From assembly GCF_003112775.1 (NCBI RefSeq), contig NZ_BFCH01000017.1, forward strand, positions 1 to 64,000: a stretch of 64,000 bases of DNA. The letters run 5' to 3'. Under the pieces are notes generated by a model. The model did no database searches. It worked only from the letters and a program-made list of their open reading frames with translations, and was not told the DNA's origin. Position 1 is the first letter of the stretch, and each line of letters starts with the position of its first letter. Shown in pieces: positions 10,572 to 18,351 of the stretch. The position numbers were made by a program, and so were the translations under genes. The DNA is from Mycobacterium montefiorense (lineage in GTDB: Bacteria; Actinomycetota; Actinomycetes; Mycobacteriales; Mycobacteriaceae).

Positions 10572-11786
10572 CTAGAGGACATAACGGCGCCGAATGCCGT
10601 GGAATCGCTCCCACATTGCGGCGCTGCGCTCCGCGGCGCTCACCGTGGTGGTGTCCGGCGGAAGCACGCGGGTGATGTCGTCGTGTTTGACCACTTGGGT
10701 GTCCAGCGCGGCGGGTTCGCCGTCCAGCATGTGGCGGTAGGTCAGGTTCCCGCGCGCGAAGCCCTGGGTGTCCAGCCAGTTGTGGACATTCGGATCACGA
10801 TGCGCCATGACCAGACGGATGCGCCCGTCGCGGTCGGCTTTGGTGCGGCTCGGCGTGTAGCTCACCGGGCGGTAAAGGTAGTCCATGCTGTTGAAGAAGA
10901 CGCCCATGTTGGTGAACATCCACAGCCCGTCATGAGCGTCGAATTCGACGATCAGCGCTTCGTCGGCTGCCAGCTCCCAGTACATGTTGGCGGCGGCGCG
11001 GCCGCGTTTGCGGTCCGCTTCGGTAGCGCCGGTTCGCGGAAACGTGTTGGGGTGTTCGGCGTCGACACCGCCGTAGGTGAACGGAAACTCCGGCCAGTCA
11101 GACATCAGGCCGGTGACGAAATCGCCGGCCCATGCCATCGCCGCGGCCATGACCTCGGGGGAGGGCAGCGGTTTGGGGTCCGTCATATCGACCCGCTCGA
11201 TCCGCAGCTGCGCCGGGAGTTCGCTCCAGCGGTCGAATCCCTGGCGAATGAACAGCTTTCGCGACTGCTCGGTGGTGGGCAGCCAGTTGGGGCCACGCTC
11301 GGGCCCGCCGATGTAGATCTCGAATTCACCGTCCTCGCCGACGCAGAGCTGACCCCCGAACAGGTTGGCCTCCGGTGTGTCACCGAAGGGCTCATGCAGC
11401 ACGCCGGGCCCGGGGACCCGTGCGCCCTGCACTGTGACGTTGAAAAACCTTGCGGTGCCGCGGCTGCCGGACAGCCGGTAGGTCGACTGCCCGTCGATCC
11501 AGGCCTGCTGATAGGTGAAGTCGGCGCAGTCGCCGCCGAGCTTGCGGGTCGGGCCGCTGAAGGTATGCAGCACCGGGTAGCGGGTATCGCGCGTCTCGAG
11601 CGACAAGTCGAAAGCCTGGCCCAGATTCTGCGTCAGGAAGCGGAAGGCGTCGACCCGCTGCGCCCCCGACGTGGCGTTGGCGTCCTTGAAGACCTGCTCG
11701 CCCGCCCGCTGCAGCTGCGCGCAGAACTCGCTCCACGCCGAGCGTAGCGCCGCGTCGTCCACACCGTCGCCGAAAGCCATTGTCAC
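10572..11786 (-). CDS. DUF1214 domain protein
   Basis: A soluble protein of about 404 aa carrying a DUF1214-like C-terminal region (DGLWMFTNMGVFFNSMDYLYRPVSY, then RIRLVMAHRDPNVHNWLDTQGFARG). Such domains are common in mycobacteria and their biochemical role is unknown. GTG 11786 is chosen because it overlaps the TGA of the upstream TIM-barrel gene (GTGA), with an alternative ATG six bases on. It is the fourth gene of a tight leftward cluster (LLM, sulfotransferase, TIM barrel, this gene), with the hydrolase 11 bases downstream. No signal peptide is seen. Confidence 0.82.
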   Translation of the reverse strand: MTMAFGDGVDDAALRSAWSEFCAQLQRAGEQVFKDANATSGAQRVDAFRFLTQNLGQAFDLSLETRDTRYPVLHTFSGPTRKLGGDCADFTYQQAWIDGQSTYRLSGSRGTARFFNVTVQGARVPGPGVLHEPFGDTPEANLFGGQLCVGEDGEFEIYIGGPERGPNWLPTTEQSRKLFIRQGFDRWSELPAQLRIERVDMTDPKPLPSPEVMAAAMAWAGDFVTGLMSDWPEFPFTYGGVDAEHPNTFPRTGATEADRKRGRAAANMYWELAADEALIVEFDAHDGLWMFTNMGVFFNSMDYLYRPVSYTPSRTKADRDGRIRLVMAHRDPNVHNWLDTQGFARGNLTYRHMLDGEPAALDTQVVKHDDITRVLPPDTTTVSAAERSAAMWERFHGIRRRYVL

Positions 11787-12583
11787 GCACCCAATCTGTC
11801 CAACATTGCCCCGACGACGGCACAGGCGCGCCGGGCGGATTCCAGCCGGCCCTGCTGCTCGATTCGGGGTCCGATCAGTTCCAAGTCGAACCCATGCGAG
11901 TAGCCCGCGGCAAGGGTTTGCGCGACGAATCCTTCGATCGGAATCACCCCGTCGCCCGGAACCGCCCGGCCGGGCAGCGCGCGATCGCCCAGTACGTAGT
12001 CGCTGAGCTGGATGAGTTCGGTTCGCGGCAGGGCTCGCTGCACCATCGCCTCGAAATCGCCTTCCGCCCAGCAGTGAAACACGTCGATGCAGACACCCAG
12101 CCCGCTCATCTCTGCCAGCGCGACGGTGTCGCGCAGCGTATGCGCGAGATGCAGGTCGGCATACAGGCTCGATGCGTTCTCGACGGCCAGCGCGACACCG
12201 GCCTGCTTGGCGTGCGCCACGCAGGGGGCGATCATCGCGGCGAACCGGTCGGCGGCCCGGTCCCAAGCCAACGTGTCCCGGCCGCCGGTGAGCAGGTAGA
12301 CCACGCGTGCCCGGGCACCTGCGGCGGCGTCGATCACCGGCAGCAGCGCATCCCGCGCGGCCTGCGGGTCGGTGGTCAACCGGCCGCCGGCGAACAGGTG
12401 ATAGATCGCCTCCACGGTGTAGTCGTTGCGCCGCAGCAGCTTTGGAAATCCTGGGTCGAGCAGCTGGCTGTCCAGGATGCTCAACCGGGATAGGCCCAGC
12501 GCGGCCCAGTGCTGTTCCAGCTCGGCCAGCGCGGCGCCGTAGAAGGTGACGTTGTGTACCGACAGACGCTGGTGGGCCGGCAT
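11783..12583 (-). CDS. Sugar phosphate isomerase/epimerase-like TIM-barrel protein
   Basis: A 266-aa AP-endonuclease-2/xylose-isomerase-like barrel. Likely metal-site segments are VALAVENASSLYADLHL (Glu), GVCIDVFHCW (Asp and His), TELIQLSDYVLGD (Asp) and GFDLELIGPRI (Glu). These resemble inosose dehydratase and hydroxypyruvate isomerase families, but the substrate cannot be read from the sequence. ATG 12583 (MPAHQRLSVHNVTFYG) lies four bases after the sulfotransferase stop. Its own stop overlaps the next gene's GTG, which supports one operon. Confidence 0.85.
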   Translation of the reverse strand: MPAHQRLSVHNVTFYGAALAELEQHWAALGLSRLSILDSQLLDPGFPKLLRRNDYTVEAIYHLFAGGRLTTDPQAARDALLPVIDAAAGARARVVYLLTGGRDTLAWDRAADRFAAMIAPCVAHAKQAGVALAVENASSLYADLHLAHTLRDTVALAEMSGLGVCIDVFHCWAEGDFEAMVQRALPRTELIQLSDYVLGDRALPGRAVPGDGVIPIEGFVAQTLAAGYSHGFDLELIGPRIEQQGRLESARRACAVVGAMLDRLGA

Positions 12584-12587
12584 CGTG

Positions 12588-13757
12588 TCAGCCCCGGTTT
12601 TCGATTGCGACGCCGAATCGCTCACGGAACGGCCGGAATTCCGCGTGCAACGCATCGGGGTCTTCGCCGATGTCGATCAACAGCTGGGTGGAGTAGCGAA
12701 ACTTGCCGTAGCGGTCGCCGCGATTGTTGGCCAGGTAGGCGCGCATCGCGGATTCGGCTTCGGGGGTGACCTCGCGGCCGCAGAACCGGTAGTAGCGCTG
12801 CACGGTGCCGACCTGGTCGGCGATGAAGTCGGTGTAGCGGATGTGCAGAATGCGCGGATCGTCCACCATCGGGTTGCTCATCGTGTTGGCGATGCCGGCC
12901 CGTGTCAGCTCCAAATGCATTTTTGCCAGGGCGTGCAGGTCAACGGGGCCGACCATGCCTTCGGCGATATCAGCCATCATCATGGTGCGCGACGCCGCAA
13001 CCTGAACCGGGTCGCGGTGCAGCCAGACCAGGGTGGCGTCGGGGTAAGCGCCGAACATCTCCTTGAGCCGGAAGCCATGAAAACCCTTCAGCACCCAGTA
13101 TTTTCGTGTCCGCTCAAATTGCAGCTGTTGCAGCATGGCCCGGTGCAGCCGGTACTGGGCTGCGGGATCGGCCGCCAGACCGCCGACCAGTGACTGCATC
13201 GGCACCCGCCACCAGGCCGTCGGCGTCATCACGCGAAAGTCGAACGCCCAGGTGCGTTCGTCCTCGGGTAAGCCGTTGCCCAGCATGTCGTTGTAGGGAT
13301 GGCTGTGCAGCCATTTGGGCATCTTCTGGTTGATCTCGCGCCAGTCGGAGTCAGCCTGTTGGCGGCGGGGGTCGTCCGGGCCGGCCAGCCCCGGCGGCGG
13401 CGACGGGTACATCACCTCCCAGAATCGCAGCGCCCGCGCGTGCGGATCGGCGGACATCAGAGCGTGCATCAGAGTTGTGCCGGAACGCGGTTCGCCGGTG
13501 ACGAACATCGGCGCGTCGACCACTTCGTCGCCGATCGGGTAGCGGCTGCGGTCCTCGATGAGTTCCAGCCGTGACGTCAGCAACCAGTGGCACACCTGCG
13601 CCGCTTCGCGGGTGCCGTCGGCGTCCATGCCGATGCCGTTCAGATGGTCGACGGCGACGGCGAAGCGCTCGGGCAAGGTAGGGTCGCCGTAGTCGCTCAA
13701 GCCGGTCTGCGACTGCGCGGCACGCAGCAGCGTGGCGGCATCCAATCGGACGTTCAC
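12588..13757 (-). CDS. Sulfotransferase family protein
   Basis: A 389-aa protein with the 5'-phosphosulfate-binding loop FVTGEPRSGTTLMHALM (about residues 85-101) and the 3'-phosphate-binding segment ATLVWLHRDPVQVAASRT, the two hallmarks of PAPS-dependent sulfotransferases. Mycobacteria have many such proteins, some acting on lipids; the acceptor here is unknown. GTG 13757 overlaps the TGA of the upstream LLM gene, so coupled translation is likely. No membrane segment is seen. Confidence 0.9.
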   Translation of the reverse strand: MNVRLDAATLLRAAQSQTGLSDYGDPTLPERFAVAVDHLNGIGMDADGTREAAQVCHWLLTSRLELIEDRSRYPIGDEVVDAPMFVTGEPRSGTTLMHALMSADPHARALRFWEVMYPSPPPGLAGPDDPRRQQADSDWREINQKMPKWLHSHPYNDMLGNGLPEDERTWAFDFRVMTPTAWWRVPMQSLVGGLAADPAAQYRLHRAMLQQLQFERTRKYWVLKGFHGFRLKEMFGAYPDATLVWLHRDPVQVAASRTMMMADIAEGMVGPVDLHALAKMHLELTRAGIANTMSNPMVDDPRILHIRYTDFIADQVGTVQRYYRFCGREVTPEAESAMRAYLANNRGDRYGKFRYSTQLLIDIGEDPDALHAEFRPFRERFGVAIENRG

Positions 13758-14881
13758 GTCAGATCTCCGCACAGCCGCATCAGTTCGTCTTCTGCCGCAA
13801 CGACATTGGTGGCCGACGAAGCGGCGTATGTGAGGCCGGCCATCGCGCCGTAGTCCAGAATCTTGGGCACCCGCAAACCCGCGTCCACATAGGTCTTGAT
13901 GATCTCGGCGACCTCCCGGGGTGTGCCGTGCGGGACGACGGCGAGCAGCATTTCGGGCCGCACGTCGTCCAGGAACGCCAGGATTCGCTCGCGGGTGAGC
14001 ACCGCGGGGTCGATGTCCTGGAACCCACGCCAGTTTGCGCCCATCGGGTGTTCAAAACCGAAGCCGCGCAAGACCTCTGCCGAGACCTGTAGTAGAAATG
14101 CCTTGACCAGCGGTGCCTGCAGAATCTCGGCCAGCGCGTCGTCGGTCGCGCCGATCAGGCACACCTGCATGAAGCCCGGCGTGATCGCCATCGGATCCCG
14201 GCCGGCTCGCTCGGCGGATGCCCTTACCGCCGAGAGCATTTCGGCGTAGTGCTCCGGGGTCCAGGCACCGGCGGGCCACCAGCCGTCGGCGTGACGGCCG
14301 GCGATGTCGAGCATCCGTGAGCCGCTGGCGCCGATCCAGATCTGTGGCACGCGGCCCGCATACGGCTCGGTGTCCAGGCGGGCGTGGTGCAGCGTGTAGA
14401 ACTGCCCTTCGAAGTCAACCGGCCCGTCGCTGTCCCAGAGCAGCCGGATCACCGTCAGCGCTTCCTCGAAGCGGCTGACCGGTCGCGAGAAGTCGAAGCC
14501 GTAGGGCAGCGTGTTCTCGCTTTCGCCGCTGCCCAGGCCGAGGATGAATCGCCCCTTGGCGAGATGGTCGATCGTCAGCGCGGTCTGGGCCAGCGTGCTG
14601 GGGTGGCGCCGCACGGTGTCGACCACCGCGCTCACCAGCGGCACCCGCTCGGTCAGTACGGCGGCCGCGGCCGCTACCGCCAGGCCGTCGAGATGGCGGT
14701 GCGGCGACGGCGACGCGGTGGCTAGGTCGGTGAATTCGGGCGTCCAGATCGAGTCGGGCCAGAAGCTGACCATGTGATCGGGCAGCCAGATCGAGTGGTA
14801 GCGCCCGCCGTCGAGTTCGGCGAGGCGGGACATGTCGAGGGGCAGGGTGGTGCGCAGGAACGCGGCGGGCTGAACTTTCAT
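13754..14881 (-). CDS. LLM-class F420-dependent oxidoreductase
   Basis: A 375-aa luciferase-like barrel, longer than the one at 8.8 kb. Landmarks are YHSIWLPDHMVSFWP near the N-terminus, LAKGRFILGLGSGESENTLPYGFDFSRPVSRFEE in the middle and QIWIGASGSRMLDIAGRHADGWWPAG. The GSGE-N-PYG pattern is that of F420-dependent mycobacterial members related to phthiodiolone ketoreductase and glucose-6-phosphate dehydrogenase types. It is the first gene of the leftward cluster and overlaps the sulfotransferase start by four bases. The start at ATG 14881 removes a spurious upstream extension. Confidence 0.88.
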   Translation of the reverse strand: MKVQPAAFLRTTLPLDMSRLAELDGGRYHSIWLPDHMVSFWPDSIWTPEFTDLATASPSPHRHLDGLAVAAAAAVLTERVPLVSAVVDTVRRHPSTLAQTALTIDHLAKGRFILGLGSGESENTLPYGFDFSRPVSRFEEALTVIRLLWDSDGPVDFEGQFYTLHHARLDTEPYAGRVPQIWIGASGSRMLDIAGRHADGWWPAGAWTPEHYAEMLSAVRASAERAGRDPMAITPGFMQVCLIGATDDALAEILQAPLVKAFLLQVSAEVLRGFGFEHPMGANWRGFQDIDPAVLTRERILAFLDDVRPEMLLAVVPHGTPREVAEIIKTYVDAGLRVPKILDYGAMAGLTYAASSATNVVAAEDELMRLCGDLT

Positions 14882-15034
14882 CGACAGTGATGCTAAGCAA
14901 CTGCACAGCATTGTGTCGATAGGCCGGCGGACACAGCTTTGAGTGTGAGGCCTGGGCTTCGAGGATGCAGTCAAGGCGGGAATGTCGGGGTATTTCGACC
15001 GTCACCGCGCACCCGAAATCGTCAGCGCACACAA

Positions 15035-15073
15035 GTGTGGGGCGAAGCCGCGCACTGCGACCCCGCCCCACAC
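15035..15073 (-). terminator. Hairpin downstream of ino1
   Basis: Ten-base perfect arms (GTGTGGGGCG at 15035-15044 and its complement at 15064-15073) with a 19-base loop, ending 14 bases past the ino1 stop. No clear T-run follows, which is common for mycobacterial terminators. Confidence 0.6.
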
Positions 15074-15087
15074 CCGGTAAAAGCGAA

Positions 15088-16185
15088 CTAGCCCTCGATG
15101 ATGAACTCTTCGAGCTGCGTGCGCGCGACGTCGTCCGGCAGTTGCTTCGGGGGGCTCTTCATCAGGTAGGCAGACGCCGGGATCACCGGCCCGCCGATCC
15201 CGCGATCCTTGGCGATCTTGGCCGCCCGCACCGCGTCGATGATGACGCCCGCCGAGTTCGGCGAGTCCCACACCTCGAGCTTGTACTCGAGATTCAGCGG
15301 TACGTCACCGAACGCGCGGCCTTCCAGTCGCACGTAGGCCCACTTGCGGTCGTCGAGCCAACCGACGTGGTCGGACGGGCCGATGTGCACGTCCTTCGTC
15401 TTGAACTCGCGCTGCAGGTTAGAGGTCACGGCCTGCGTCTTGGAGATCTTCTTCGACTCGAGGCGCTCGCGCTCGAGCATGTTGAGGAAGTCCATGTTGC
15501 CGCCGACGTTGAGCTGCATGGTGCGGTCCAACTGGACACCGCGGTCCTCGAACAGCTTGGCCATCACGCGGTGCGTGATCGTCGCGCCGACCTGGCTCTT
15601 GATGTCGTCGCCGACGATCGGCACACCGGCGTCGGTGAACTTCTTGGCCCACACCGGGTCGGACGCGATGAACACCGGCAGCGCGTTGACGAACGCCACG
15701 CCGGCATCGATCGCGCACTGCGCGTAGAACTTGTCGGCTTCCTCGGATCCCACCGGCAGGTAGGACACCAGCACGTCGACCTTGGCCTCACGCAGCACCT
15801 GGACCACGTCGACGGCTTCGGCGTCAGACACCTCGATGGTGTCTGCGTAGTACTTGCCGATGCCGTCGAGCGTCGGGCCGCGCTGCACCGTCACGTTGGT
15901 CGGCGGCACGTCGGCGATCTTGATCGTGTTGTTCTCCGACGCGAAGATCGCCTCCGACAGGTCGAACCCGACCTTCTTGGCGTCCACGTCGAACGCGGCC
16001 ACGAACTTGACGTCGCGTACGTGATACTGGCCGAACTTCACGTGCATCAGACCGGGCACGGTGCTGTTCGCGTCGGCGTCGTAGTAGTACTGCACGCCCT
16101 GAACCAACGAGGACGCGCAGTTACCGACGCCGACAATGGCGACTCGTACCTCGGTCGACGCCTCGGGTGCGTTGTGCTGACTCAT
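15088..16185 (-). CDS. ino1: Myo-inositol-1-phosphate synthase
   Basis: A 365-aa enzyme that converts glucose 6-phosphate to inositol 1-phosphate with bound NAD, the first step toward phosphatidylinositol, PIMs and mycothiol. The NAD-binding motif is [13 protein letters not shown] near residue 20. Conserved active-site regions include [30 protein letters not shown] and [13 protein letters not shown], with [17 protein letters not shown]. Length and sequence match the mycobacterial enzyme (Rv0046c). The PadR regulator lies 60 bases upstream on the same strand, as in M. tuberculosis, so they likely form an operon. Confidence 0.97.
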   Translation of the reverse strand: MSQHNAPEASTEVRVAIVGVGNCASSLVQGVQYYYDADANSTVPGLMHVKFGQYHVRDVKFVAAFDVDAKKVGFDLSEAIFASENNTIKIADVPPTNVTVQRGPTLDGIGKYYADTIEVSDAEAVDVVQVLREAKVDVLVSYLPVGSEEADKFYAQCAIDAGVAFVNALPVFIASDPVWAKKFTDAGVPIVGDDIKSQVGATITHRVMAKLFEDRGVQLDRTMQLNVGGNMDFLNMLERERLESKKISKTQAVTSNLQREFKTKDVHIGPSDHVGWLDDRKWAYVRLEGRAFGDVPLNLEYKLEVWDSPNSAGVIIDAVRAAKIAKDRGIGGPVIPASAYLMKSPPKQLPDDVARTQLEEFIIEG

Positions 16186-16245
16186 AGGGCGTTCTCCTTA
16201 CCTCAATTACCTATGTCTCGGGGGTTGCTGATTTCGTGCGAGGGT

Positions 16246-16788
16246 CTATGTCTGCTCGGTGAGCCCGGGCGCGGCCCGCTCCGCGGCGATGAGCTCGTTG
16301 AGCCACTTCACTTCGCGTTCACTGGACTCGAGCCCGAGTTGATGGAGCTGACGCGTGTAGCGGTCGAGCGAATTGCTGGCCCGCGCCACGGCGTCGCGCA
16401 AACCTTCCCGGCGCTCTTCGACCTGCCGGCGGCGTCCTTCGAGGATCCGCATCCGGGCCTCCGCCGGGGTGCGATTGAAGAACGCCAGATGTACGCCGAA
16501 GCCGTCGTCGGTGTAGTTGTGCGGACCGGTGTCGGCCACCAGCTCGCCGAAACGCTGCCGGCCCGTCTCGGTCAGCTCGTAGACCCGACGAGCCCGCCGG
16601 ACCGGGGTACCGGCCGGCGCCGCATTCTCGGCGATCAACCCGTCCGCCTGCATGCGCCGCAGCGCCGGGTAGAGCGAACCGTAGGAAAAAGCCCGGAACG
16701 CGCCGAGTAGGCCGGTCAGCCGCTTGCGCAACTCATAGCCATGCATCGGCGACTCGATGAGGAGGCCAAGGATGGCGAGTTCCAGCAT
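16246..16788 (-). CDS. PadR-family transcriptional regulator
   Basis: A 180-aa regulator with the PadR winged helix at the N-terminus (MLELAILGLLIESPMHGYEL, then FSYGSLYPALRRMQADGLI) and a C-terminal coiled-coil region (about residues 120-170: RMRILEGRRRQVEERREGL and following) that would mediate dimerisation. It matches Rv0047c and precedes ino1 on the same strand. An AGGAGG-type sequence lies just before the start. Autoregulation through the palindrome at 16843-16855 is possible but not shown. Confidence 0.93.
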   Translation of the reverse strand: MLELAILGLLIESPMHGYELRKRLTGLLGAFRAFSYGSLYPALRRMQADGLIAENAAPAGTPVRRARRVYELTETGRQRFGELVADTGPHNYTDDGFGVHLAFFNRTPAEARMRILEGRRRQVEERREGLRDAVARASNSLDRYTRQLHQLGLESSEREVKWLNELIAAERAAPGLTEQT

Positions 16789-16842
16789 CGAGTCACCTCC
16801 TTTGCATCACTGGTTACGACGGGCCGACGCCTCGCGTCATAG

Positions 16843-16855
16843 TATCGCTCCGATA
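16843..16855. promoter_or_regulatory. Candidate PadR operator
   Basis: Short inverted repeat TATCG-ctc-CGATA in the AT-richer 149-base region upstream of the padR-ino1 genes, 55 bases from the PadR start. It overlaps a TATACT-like minus-strand -10 sequence. Palindromic and suitably placed, but short. Confidence 0.3.
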
Positions 16856-16937
16856 TATTAGCCACAACACCACCGAGTGTTGGCATGCAGTTGGTCACCG
16901 GGACCGGATCGACTAAACGGCAGCAGCCTGGACCGCC

Positions 16938-17816
16938 TCAGCTGGACGGGTAGCTCACTCGCTTGACGGTGCCGTCACCGGCGAAATCGATCGAACCGCC
17001 GCCGTAATCGCTGGACACGTACACCGACAGGGTCAGCGTTCCGGGGGCGGTCGGGTCTTTGGCCGGTTCGATGATCAGGTACGTCGACTTGACGTCGGAC
17101 GCCTTGATGCCCAGCGTCTCGGGGGCCCCGCGCATGATGCCGACCACCGCCTTGACGTCGAACTTGCCCAGGTCGGCCGTGATGGACTTGGAGTCGGTCT
17201 TGGCGGAGGTGGTCGGGTCGCCCCAGCCGCCGCGGTAGTCGTAGTCCAGCACCCGTCGGTCGTCGGACGGGTCCGGGCGGTAGAAGCTGGCATAGGTGGG
17301 GTAGACCAGCAGCCGGTAGCCGACGGTGTCGCCGAACTTCTTGCGGGCCTGCTCCAGCAGGCCGGTGAGCCCCCCGAGTGACTGCAGTTGCTTGGGCGGG
17401 GTCAGCACCACGGCCGCGACGCCGTCCGGCTTGGCGCCCGGATCGCTGGTGAAGTCCAGCGGTGAGCTGGTGTTCCCGTACAGCCCCCAGCCCAGGCCCA
17501 TACCGAACAGCACCGACACCACCAGCGCGGCGATCGCGAGGCCCCGCCCGCGAACTCTTGGCAGCGCCGTCGACTTTGCCGCCCGCAGCCGCGCGGGCGT
17601 GTGGTTGCCCTGCAGATCTGACACCAGCACCTTCAAATCACCCAAAGTCACAGCATTGGTTGCCTTGCTGACGCGCTCGCGGTGTTCCTCGCCGGACAGC
17701 TCGCCGTCGCTGAGTGCGTTGTCGAGCACCGCACACGTCTCTTGCCGGTCAGTGTCTTTGGCGCGGGTTGCGGTTGTCACACCGCCGCCGAGTGGTGCGC
17801 CCAGCCATTTCGCCAT
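16938..17816 (-). CDS. DUF1707 single-pass membrane protein
   Basis: A 292-aa protein matching Rv0048c in position. The N-terminal part carries a DUF1707 domain (TCAVLDNALSDGELSGEEH, then AVTLGDLKVLVSDLQ; about residues 28-70). One membrane helix (LAIAALVVSVLFGMGLGW, about 108-126) is followed by an external domain of about 165 residues. Function unknown. It is divergent from the DUF5318 gene with about 100 bases between. Confidence 0.88.
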   Translation of the reverse strand: MAKWLGAPLGGGVTTATRAKDTDRQETCAVLDNALSDGELSGEEHRERVSKATNAVTLGDLKVLVSDLQGNHTPARLRAAKSTALPRVRGRGLAIAALVVSVLFGMGLGWGLYGNTSSPLDFTSDPGAKPDGVAAVVLTPPKQLQSLGGLTGLLEQARKKFGDTVGYRLLVYPTYASFYRPDPSDDRRVLDYDYRGGWGDPTTSAKTDSKSITADLGKFDVKAVVGIMRGAPETLGIKASDVKSTYLIIEPAKDPTAPGTLTLSVYVSSDYGGGSIDFAGDGTVKRVSYPSS

Positions 17817-17916
17817 GGAGAAGATCGTAGAAGTCAGCTGTCGATACCGCGGCGCAGCGGCGCCGGCGGCGTTGGTTGCGTGTCGGCGGCACCGATGGCG
17901 ACGTACTCTGGTGAAC

Positions 17917-18351
17917 GTGCGACTGCAGCGACAAGTGGTGGACTACGCGCTTCGGCGGCGCTCGCTGCTGGCCGAGGTGTACTCGGGCCGCACGGGTGTG
18001 TCCGAGGTGTGTGATGCGAACCCTTATTTGCTGCGCGCCGCGAAATTTCACGGCAAAACCAGCCAGGTGATGTGCCCGATCTGCCGAAAGGAGCAGCTCA
18101 CTCTGGTGTCGTGGGTGTTCGGCGATCACCTGGGTCCGGTGTCGGGTTCGGCCCGCACGGCAGAAGAGCTGATCATGCTGACGACCAAGTTCGCCGAGTT
18201 CTCGGTCCACGTGGTCGAGGTGTGCCGAACCTGCAGCTGGAATCACCTAGTCAAGTCGTATGTGCTCGGCGCGGAACGCCCGGCGCCTTCCCCTAAGGGG
18301 ACTCGGTCCACGCGGACGGCACGCAACGGCGCCCGCACGGCCATTGAATAA
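17917..18351 (+). CDS. DUF5318 zinc-ribbon-like protein (Rv0049 type)
   Basis: A 144-aa conserved actinobacterial protein. Two Cys pairs, CPIC (about residue 50) and CRTC (about residue 107), suggest a split zinc ribbon. The text RLQRQVVDYALRRRSLLAEV and VCDANPYLLRAAKFHG matches the M. tuberculosis protein upstream of ponA1. GTG 17917 is chosen from that alignment; GTG 17911 is an alternative. Its stop overlaps the proposed TTG start of ponA1, suggesting coupled expression with cell-wall synthesis. Function unknown. Confidence 0.9.
   Translation: MRLQRQVVDYALRRRSLLAEVYSGRTGVSEVCDANPYLLRAAKFHGKTSQVMCPICRKEQLTLVSWVFGDHLGPVSGSARTAEELIMLTTKFAEFSVHVVEVCRTCSWNHLVKSYVLGAERPAPSPKGTRSTRTARNGARTAIE

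Noticed and set aside
10566..11747. 393-codon plus-strand frame opposite the DUF1214 gene
   Set aside because: Antisense shadow; the minus-strand protein has recognisable DUF1214 motifs and operon overlaps.
14965..16710. 581-codon plus-strand frame opposite ino1
   Set aside because: It is a GC-rich shadow of ino1 and PadR on the other strand, with no domain or ribosome site.
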